Below are positions 58,863 through 64,000 of a stretch of DNA of 64,000 nt, in pieces; within the stretch, counting starts at the first letter, position 1, and each line of letters begins with the position of its first letter. A program made the position numbers and the translations under genes. Where the stretch lies: positions 1,736,001 to 1,800,000 of the forward strand of contig NZ_CP083666.1 in NCBI RefSeq assembly GCF_020097835.1, given 5' to 3'. The DNA comes from Haloprofundus halobius (GTDB lineage: Archaea; Halobacteriota; Halobacteria; Halobacteriales; Haloferacaceae). The notes beneath the pieces were generated by a model, which saw only the letters and a list, made by a program, of their open reading frames with translations, was not told where the DNA came from and made no database searches.

Positions 58863-59090
58863 ATGGTCTCCGACCACAGCCCATCCAGCGAACAGTCCTA
58901 CGACGGCTGCGAGAAGTGCGGCCACGACGAAGCGACCACGGACACGATCTCGACGACCGGAAGCGGGTTCTCGAAGTTCTTCGACGTGCAGAACCGGCAG
59001 TTCACCGTCGTCTCGTGTACGAACTGCGGCTACTCGGAACTCTACAAGGGACAGTCGAGCGGCGACGTCGTCGACATCTTCCTCGGTTGA
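58863..59090 (+). CDS. Small zinc-ribbon protein
   Basis: A 75-residue protein with two Cys pairs: CEKCGHDEA (about residues 16-24) and CTNCGYSELY (about 52-61), forming one zinc ribbon. The middle NRQFTVVSC and end GDVVDIFLG resemble the widespread haloarchaeal 'zinc finger, nucleic-acid-binding' group. The ATG at 58863 follows GATACTTATCC (58830-58840), a TATA-like element at leaderless distance. Confidence 0.75.
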   Translation: MVSDHSPSSEQSYDGCEKCGHDEATTDTISTTGSGFSKFFDVQNRQFTVVSCTNCGYSELYKGQSSGDVVDIFLG

Positions 59091-59174
59091 GACGATAGAC
59101 TCACTCGGTACGGATGTCGATTTTTCGGCCGCTGAGACGTTCAGTTCGGTTGTAAACCGATGGCACTTGGAGGG

Positions 59175-59315
59175 CTATCCCTTGACTTGGACCTCCACGA
59201 ACGAGTCGTTTCCACACACGCGACACGTCTGCGGGGCTTGATACCGTGCGTACACGACCGAGCACTCCTCACACGCGTGGAGCGGCCGACCGAGCTGACT
59301 GTATTGGTCCGACAC
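59175..59315 (-). CDS. Tiny zinc-ribbon protein
   Basis: A 46-residue protein from a GTG start at 59315: MSDQYSQLGRPLHACEECSVVYARYQ then TCRVCGNDSFVEVQVKG. CEEC and CRVC form a complete rubredoxin-like zinc ribbon. The frame is open up to 59444 but the upstream part looks random. Function unknown. Confidence 0.55.
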   Translation of the reverse strand: MSDQYSQLGRPLHACEECSVVYARYQAPQTCRVCGNDSFVEVQVKG

Positions 59316-59529
59316 AGTACAGAGTACGGTCCAATTAGGCAAAAACACTCTCGTCGAAGACCCGTAGAACCGGTGGAGAATTGAATATAAACGCGGAGTT
59401 CTATTCGGTGCGATAGTCGGTGCGTATCCAGCGAGTTCGTTCAAATTGGCTCGTCAGAACCACCCCGGAACTGTCGATAGCGGCCCAACAAACGCTTATC
59501 TCTCTCGCTCTCCTCTGCGGAGAGAGCCC
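59316..59529. promoter_or_regulatory. Intergenic region between two zinc-ribbon genes
   Basis: A relatively AT-rich gap containing GAATATAAACGC (59383-59394) and a CGCTTATCTC element (59492-59501), about 30 bases before the ATG at 59530, which likely acts as its TATA box. No gene evident. Confidence 0.4.
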
Positions 59530-59709
59530 ATGGGAATTTTCAACGAGCTAGGACGACAGGTCGAGCAGTTCAAACAGAGCGTGGAGAAGACGGCTGAGGA
59601 AAACGCAGCGTACCAGTGTCGAGAGTGCGACGCACGGTTCCACACGCATCACGACCAGTGCCCGGAGTGCGGGGCGGAACGGGTCGAATCGACGACGACC
59701 GAGGAATGA
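59530..59709 (+). CDS. Small zinc-ribbon protein
   Basis: A 59-residue protein. A helical N-terminus (MGIFNELGRQVEQFKQSVEKTAEENAAY) is followed by CRECDARFHTHHDQCPECG, a zinc ribbon with Cys pairs near residues 30-33 and 44-47, and a Ser/Thr/Glu tail. No function recognised. The ATG has a TATA-like CGCTTATC about 30 bases upstream. Confidence 0.68.
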   Translation: MGIFNELGRQVEQFKQSVEKTAEENAAYQCRECDARFHTHHDQCPECGAERVESTTTEE

Positions 59710-59732
59710 GTAACTGCGCTCTCGAACGCCCG

Positions 59733-60842
59733 CTATCCGTCCTCACCCACTAGCGACCGCAGCGCCTCCGTCACCGCGTCTGCGGCCGCCCGAACCTCAC
59801 TCACCCGAACGTACTCGCGGTCGGCGTGCGCCACCGACCCATCGTCGTCGGCCAACACGCCCGGTCCGAAGACGACCGTCGGCGCGGGCGAGAAGTACGA
59901 CGCCTCCGTCGCGGCCGTGAAGGGGCGAACTCCTCGCCCAGCGGCGTCGGCGAGCGTCCGCACGAGTTCGTGGTCGGGGTCGGTCGAGAACGCCTCCAGA
60001 AACGGTGTCTCCCGGTCGGTGAGCGCGAACTCGACGCCCACGTCGTCGGGGACGTGCGCTCGGACGTGCGCTTCGAGCGCCTCCCGGAACTCGTCGGCCG
60101 TCTCCGGGGGGACGCTGCGGCGGTCGACGGTGAGCGAACAGTCGGCGGGCACCTGGTTCGTCGCCTCGCCGCCGGAGATGACCGTCGGCGTCAACGAGGG
60201 CGCGCCGAGTTGCTCGTGCGTCCGCGGCGCGGCGTCGACGACTTCGTCGTACGTCCGAATCGCTTCGAGCGCCCCCTCCGCGGCGGCGACGGCGTTCACT
60301 CCCGACTGGGATTCGGCGGCGTGGGCGTTCTCGCCCGACAGTCGAATCGTTCCCTCGAATCGACCTTTCGCGGCCGTACAGACGTCCAACCCGGTCGGTT
60401 CGCCGACGATGTAGAGGTCGGCGCCGAGGTCGAGCGCGTACGCGCCCGTCGACAGCGTCTCCTCGTCGGGTGTGATCGCGAGCGTCAGTTTACCGTCGGC
60501 GTCGCCGCCGGGGGCGACGGCGAAGAATCCGGCGAGCAACGCCGCGAGCGGGCCTTTCGCGTCGCACGACCCCCGCCCGCGAATCACCTCGTCGTCGCCG
60601 CTGCCCTCGCGCTCGTATCCGACGTGCGGCGAGACGGTGTCGATGTGCGTGTTGAGCACGACGTGGGGCGACCCTTCGCCGCGAGAAGCGAGGGTGTTCC
60701 CGGCGTCGTCGACCGTCGCGTCGATACCCTGTTTCTCGACGGTCTCGACGAGCAGCTCGCGCATCGCCGTCACGTCCTCGTGGGACTCGACGCGGACCGC
60801 CCGGTCGAGAAAGTCGACGGGGTCGAAGCTATCGCCGCTCAC
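59733..60842 (-). CDS. dapE: Succinyl-diaminopimelate desuccinylase (M20 peptidase family)
   Basis: A 369-residue M20-family zinc hydrolase. Metal-binding motifs are NTHIDTVSP near residues 63-71, RGSCDAKGPLAAL near 88-100, TPDEETLSTGA near 122-132, and VGEPTGLDVCTAAKGRFEG; the dimerisation domain includes AHAAESQSGVNA. It removes succinate in the DAP route to lysine. The assignment as DapE rather than an acetyl-ornithine or LysW-type deacetylase rests on its operon with dapB, dapD, lysA and dapF. Start and dapF stop overlap (ATGA). Confidence 0.87.
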   Translation of the reverse strand: MSGDSFDPVDFLDRAVRVESHEDVTAMRELLVETVEKQGIDATVDDAGNTLASRGEGSPHVVLNTHIDTVSPHVGYEREGSGDDEVIRGRGSCDAKGPLAALLAGFFAVAPGGDADGKLTLAITPDEETLSTGAYALDLGADLYIVGEPTGLDVCTAAKGRFEGTIRLSGENAHAAESQSGVNAVAAAEGALEAIRTYDEVVDAAPRTHEQLGAPSLTPTVISGGEATNQVPADCSLTVDRRSVPPETADEFREALEAHVRAHVPDDVGVEFALTDRETPFLEAFSTDPDHELVRTLADAAGRGVRPFTAATEASYFSPAPTVVFGPGVLADDDGSVAHADREYVRVSEVRAAADAVTEALRSLVGEDG

Positions 60843-61747
60843 TGCTCCGGAAGCGCGGCGAGTCGGCCCTCGTACTCCGCCTCGACGGGGCCGCGGAGCG
60901 TCGCGCTGCCGCGGTCGGGCACCGTGATTTCGAGGTCGCCGCCCGGCGGCGAGACGCGAATCGGGTCGTCGCCGTCGACGAGTCCGAGGCGCTTGGCCGC
61001 GGCGACGATGGCAACCGCGCCCGTCCCACAGGAGCGCGTCTCGCCCTCGACGCCGCGCTCGAAGGTGCGCTGGCTGAAGCTACCGTCGTCGTCGCGGGAG
61101 CCGAGCGTGACGTTCGCGCCCTCAGGGAAGGTGTCGGCGTGGCGAACCGCGGGTGCGACCGCTTCGAGGTCTACTGCATCGACATCGTCGACGAACGCGA
61201 CGGCGTGGGGGACGCCCGTGTTCACGGCGGTGACTTCGAGACCCTCGACCGTCTCGGTGACGAGTTCGCCGTCGTGGTCGGCCGACAGCGGCACATCTCG
61301 CGGTTCGAACGTCGGGATACCCATCTCGACGGTGATATCGAGGGATTCGTCGGCGTCGCCGCTCGCGTCGCTGCGGACGACAGCGCGCTTCGTCCCTGAC
61401 TGCGTGTCGATCATGAACTCGGAGGCGTCGGTGCGGGCCGCCGCCCACGCCGCCGCGCAGCGCGCGCCGTTGCCGCACATCGCGGCGACGGAGCCGTCGG
61501 GCTGGACGAGCGTCATGACGATTCTCGGCGGGTGGAAGCGGTCTTCGAGTGCCAAAAAGAGGACGCCGTCGGCACCGTGTCGGTCGTGAACGCCGCTTTC
61601 GTCGGCGACGCCCGCCTCGCGGTCGCAGTACGCCTCGGCGAACGCGCCGCGGTAGGGGACCGAGTCGGCGGCGTCGACGACGACGAAGTCGTTGCCGGTG
61701 CCGTGGTACTTTTCGAACGATACGGTGTGGTCGAGTGCTGGGCTCAT
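60839..61747 (-). CDS. dapF: Diaminopimelate epimerase
   Basis: A 302-residue epimerase converting LL-DAP to meso-DAP. Both catalytic cysteines are present: MCGNGARCAAAWAA near residues 90-103 and TRSCGTGAVAIVAAAKRLG near 230-248. The N-terminus FEKYHGTGNDFVVVDA is the family start. It overlaps lysA and dapE by four bases each. Haloarchaea lack peptidoglycan, so the DAP is only for lysine. Confidence 0.95.
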   Translation of the reverse strand: MSPALDHTVSFEKYHGTGNDFVVVDAADSVPYRGAFAEAYCDREAGVADESGVHDRHGADGVLFLALEDRFHPPRIVMTLVQPDGSVAAMCGNGARCAAAWAAARTDASEFMIDTQSGTKRAVVRSDASGDADESLDITVEMGIPTFEPRDVPLSADHDGELVTETVEGLEVTAVNTGVPHAVAFVDDVDAVDLEAVAPAVRHADTFPEGANVTLGSRDDDGSFSQRTFERGVEGETRSCGTGAVAIVAAAKRLGLVDGDDPIRVSPPGGDLEITVPDRGSATLRGPVEAEYEGRLAALPEQ

Positions 61748-63009
61748 CGTGATTCTACCTCCGTGAGGTCCGTCAGGGTCTCGCGCCGCCGGACCAACGC
61801 GGCGTTCGCTCCGCTCAGCGCGACCTCGGCGGGTCGCGGCCGGGAGTTGTAGGTGCTCGCCATCTCGTAGCCATACGCCCCCGCGTTGCCGACGGCGAGC
61901 AGGTCGTCCCGTTCGGGACGCGGCAGGGGGCGGTTCTCGCAGAACACGTCCGAACTCTCGCAGATGGGGCCGACGATCGTCGTACCGACCGTCTCTCTGT
62001 GTTCGGACGAAAGGTTCCGAATCGCGTGGTACGCGTCGTACATCGCGGGTCGAAGCAGCGTCGTCATCCCGGCGTCGACGCCGGTGACGACCGTCTCGGG
62101 CGTCTCCTTCACCGTGTTGACCCGCGTGAGGAGCACGCCCGCGTCGGCGACGACGTAGCGCCCGGGTTCGACCGCGAGCGTCGCCTCGATGTCTCCGATG
62201 GCTTCCCGCGTCGCCTCGGCGACGGCGGGCAGGTCGAGCGGTGGTTCGTCTTCTCCGTAGGGGACGCCGAAGCCGCCGCCCACGTCGACGAACTCCAACT
62301 CGACGCCCGCCGCCGACACCTCGCGCGCGAGGTCGCCCATCCGGCGGACGAGTTCGCGGTGGTTCGCCAGGTCGTCACCGGAGATACCGCTGCCGGCGTG
62401 GGCGTGGATACCCACGAGGTCGAACTCGTCGCTCGCGGACGCGACGAGGTCGGCGGCGCGGTCGTACGGGACGCCGAACTTCGCGTTCGCGCCGGTCCGG
62501 ACCTTCTCGTGGTGGCCCGCGCCGACGCCCGGGTTGACCCGGACGCAGAGGCGGCCGTCGAAGCCTCGCTCTCGGAGTCGCTCGACGGTGTCGGCCGCGC
62601 CGACCGTAATCGTCAGGTCGGGGTGCTCGCGCCACGCGTCGACGACGTAGTCGAGGTCCTCGGCGGGCGGGTGAACGGCGGTGTACTGAATCTCGTCGCC
62701 GGAAAACTCTGCGCCGAGCGCCCGGTGGACCTCGCCCGCCGACGCACACTCGGCGGGGAGTCCGGCGTCGCGAACGGTTTCGAGCACCGCCCGGCCGGTG
62801 TGGGCCTTCACCGCGTAGCGGACCTCGGCGTCGGGGAACGCGTCGCGCAGGCGAGCGCAGTTCTCCTTCACACGGTCGAGGTCGGTGACGTACAGCGGCG
62901 TACCGTGTGCTGCTGCGAGGTCGTCGAGCATCGCGGCGTCCCAGTCGGCGAGTCGCCGGACGGCAGGATTGGTGTGGTCATCGCGCGATACGCCCCCGCA
63001 GTCGCTCAT
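61744..63009 (-). CDS. lysA: Diaminopimelate decarboxylase
   Basis: A 421-residue PLP enzyme for the last lysine step. The PLP lysine is in EVRYAVKAHTGRAVLETVRDAG near residues 60-80. Then come HAHAGSGISG, FVDVGGGFGVPYGEDE (phosphate-binding glycines) and the substrate Cys motif VGPICESSDVF near 340-350. The product would be L-lysine plus CO2. Both ends overlap neighbours by four bases. Confidence 0.95.
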   Translation of the reverse strand: MSDCGGVSRDDHTNPAVRRLADWDAAMLDDLAAAHGTPLYVTDLDRVKENCARLRDAFPDAEVRYAVKAHTGRAVLETVRDAGLPAECASAGEVHRALGAEFSGDEIQYTAVHPPAEDLDYVVDAWREHPDLTITVGAADTVERLRERGFDGRLCVRVNPGVGAGHHEKVRTGANAKFGVPYDRAADLVASASDEFDLVGIHAHAGSGISGDDLANHRELVRRMGDLAREVSAAGVELEFVDVGGGFGVPYGEDEPPLDLPAVAEATREAIGDIEATLAVEPGRYVVADAGVLLTRVNTVKETPETVVTGVDAGMTTLLRPAMYDAYHAIRNLSSEHRETVGTTIVGPICESSDVFCENRPLPRPERDDLLAVGNAGAYGYEMASTYNSRPRPAEVALSGANAALVRRRETLTDLTEVESR

Positions 63010-63851
63010 TCCCGGAGCGCCTCCTCCCGACGGGTCGCGTCGAGGGTATCGTCTTCGACGTCGAGCGCGACGACGGCGGGCTTGAACGCGCCGCCGGCGA
63101 ACAGGTCGTGGTCGCCGATAGAGGACTCGACGAAGCGCGTGAACGCGCGGCGCTCCGGCGGCAGGTGGCCGTATATCACTTCCTCCTCGACGAGGTCGTA
63201 GACGGGAATCCGCGGCGTCAACAGCGTGTTCTCGCCGACGATGCTGTTCTCGCCGACGACGAACCCCGAGGTGACCCGGCAGCCAGCGCCGAGCGAGACG
63301 CCGTCCTCAACGACGACGGGTGCATCTTCGACGGGTTCGAGCACACCACCGATGAGCGTGTTCGCGCCCAACTTCACGTTCGCGCCGATCTGCGCGCACG
63401 AGCCGACGGTGTCGCAGGAGTCGACGAGCGTCCCGTCGCCGACGTGCGCGCCGACGTTGAGAAACGCCGGACTCATGACGATACAGTCGTCGCCGAGGTG
63501 CGCCCCGCGGCGGAGGACGGTGCCGTCGGGTGTGTTTCGTGTGCCTCGCTCGGCCAAATCGGCCGTATCGCGAAGCGGCAGCACGTCGTGATACGTCACG
63601 CCGCCGTACTCGCGGGGTTGGGTCTCGCGCAGGCCGAAGTTGAGGAGGATACCCCGCTTGACCCACTCGTTGGCTTCCCACGAGTCGAGCGAGGAACCGG
63701 ATTTCTCGGCCGCCCGGACCTCGCCGGCTTCGAGCGCGTCGAGGAACGCGTCGAGCGTGTCCAGCTCGTCGCCCCCCGCCGTCTCGGCGTCGAGTTCGTC
63801 GTCGTCGTAGCGCTGCCACAAGTCGTCGATGTCGGATTCGAGCGTCGTCAT
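63006..63851 (-). CDS. dapD: Tetrahydrodipicolinate N-succinyltransferase
   Basis: A 281-residue enzyme. A helical N-terminal domain (ESDIDDLWQRYDDDEL...) is followed by a left-handed parallel beta-helix with hexapeptide repeats (VLRRGAHLGDDCIVMSPAFLNVGAHVGDGTLVDSCDTVGSCAQIGANVKLGANTLIGGVLEP). A C-terminal strand region ends the protein. It adds succinate from succinyl-CoA, which defines the succinylated DAP route. The start was set at ATG 63851, which overlaps the dapB stop. Confidence 0.94.
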   Translation of the reverse strand: MTTLESDIDDLWQRYDDDELDAETAGGDELDTLDAFLDALEAGEVRAAEKSGSSLDSWEANEWVKRGILLNFGLRETQPREYGGVTYHDVLPLRDTADLAERGTRNTPDGTVLRRGAHLGDDCIVMSPAFLNVGAHVGDGTLVDSCDTVGSCAQIGANVKLGANTLIGGVLEPVEDAPVVVEDGVSLGAGCRVTSGFVVGENSIVGENTLLTPRIPVYDLVEEEVIYGHLPPERRAFTRFVESSIGDHDLFAGGAFKPAVVALDVEDDTLDATRREEALRE

Positions 63852-64000
63852 CGTTCGTGGGAACCTCCAATTACGTCGGAAAAGTCGTACCGACCGACCT
63901 CGCGGCCGGCGAGCCACACCGCCGCGTCGAGCGCTCCCGCGGCGAACACGCCACGGGAGCCAGCACGGTGGGTGAGAGAAAGCACCTCGTGGTTTCCGGC
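63848..64000 (-). CDS. dapB: 4-hydroxy-tetrahydrodipicolinate reductase, C-terminal part
   Basis: Only the last 50 residues are in the window. They read ...NHEVLSLTHRAGSRGVFAAGALDAAVWLAGREVGRYDFSDVIGG..., matching the end of DapB (THRA(S/G)SR, then GALxAAxWL and GxYxxxDV). The stop overlaps the dapD start as ATGA, so dapB is the upstream gene of the lysine operon. Confidence 0.88.
   Translation of the reverse strand, partial: AGNHEVLSLTHRAGSRGVFAAGALDAAVWLAGREVGRYDFSDVIGGSHER

Noticed and set aside
1-64000. tRNA, rRNA, insertion sequences or prophage
   Set aside because: No cloverleaf with a T-arm GTTCRA pattern, no rRNA core sequences, no transposase or integrase motifs and no terminal inverted repeats were found by eye. 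A tRNA search program could still find something missed.

Overview
The window is haloarchaeal chromosome. GC is high, proteins are strongly acidic, and GTG starts and leaderless starts (a TATA-like box about 25-30 bases before ATG/GTG) are common. Archaea-only genes are present: transcription factor B, Orc1/Cdc6, proteasome alpha, RNase P proteins 2 and 3, GfcR, and HalOD1 and DUF7344-type small proteins. The fused FolC-FolP and PurN-PurH enzymes and the Mrp, DAP-lysine and gdh-gfcR arrangements fit the Haloferacales. No transposon, prophage, CRISPR array, rRNA or tRNA was recognised.

Layout. 1-6.6 kb: truncated TFB, gatCA (Gln-tRNA formation), a TM2/zinc-ribbon protein, TrkH-TrkA potassium uptake and an SRPBCC protein. 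6.6-13.8 kb: an iron/siderophore ABC uptake island. It has two Tat lipoprotein receptors, one permease, one ATPase and a minimal FAD protein. Its three promoters carry five DtxR-type iron boxes, and two unrelated small regulatory-type genes are embedded in it. 13.7-16.2 kb: a likely replication origin with five near-identical 20-bp origin boxes in inverted orientation around an AT-rich stretch and orc1/cdc6, followed by degenerate repeats.

16.2-26.2 kb: coaBC, then a nine-gene Mrp-type Na+/H+ antiporter operon (E-F-G-DUF4040-B-C and three large proton-channel subunits), nearly all joined by 4-base ATGA overlaps. 26.3-29.5 kb: hpt and several small membrane or unknown proteins. 29.5-36.7 kb: an oligopeptide/dipeptide ABC operon on the minus strand that runs into two unknown membrane-associated proteins. 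36.8-43.6 kb: a DJ-1/PfpI protein, an HTH/zinc-ribbon regulator, a sugar nucleotidyltransferase, a Dph6-like ligase and two tandem cysteine-free CysD/PAPS-reductase-like proteins.

43.7-50.4 kb: monothiol glutaredoxin, gfcR-gdh (sugar catabolism), an NRDE protein, an HTH protein, a GNAT protein, and the archaeal proteasome/RNase P superoperon (rnp3-methyltransferase-rnp2-psmA). 50.6-59.7 kb: folate fusion, MscS channel, a split small gene, purine genes (purNH fusion and purB), and three tiny zinc-ribbon proteins. 59.7-64 kb: a tight lysine operon of the succinylated DAP route (dapB-dapD-lysA-dapF-dapE), cut by the window edge in dapB.

The points most worth a second look are the origin, the iron-box architecture, the cysteine-free PP-loop pair, a 102-codon open frame without a start that follows an in-frame TAG, and short tandem duplications that repeatedly include the stop codon of a gene (HalOD1 gene, hpt, psmA).
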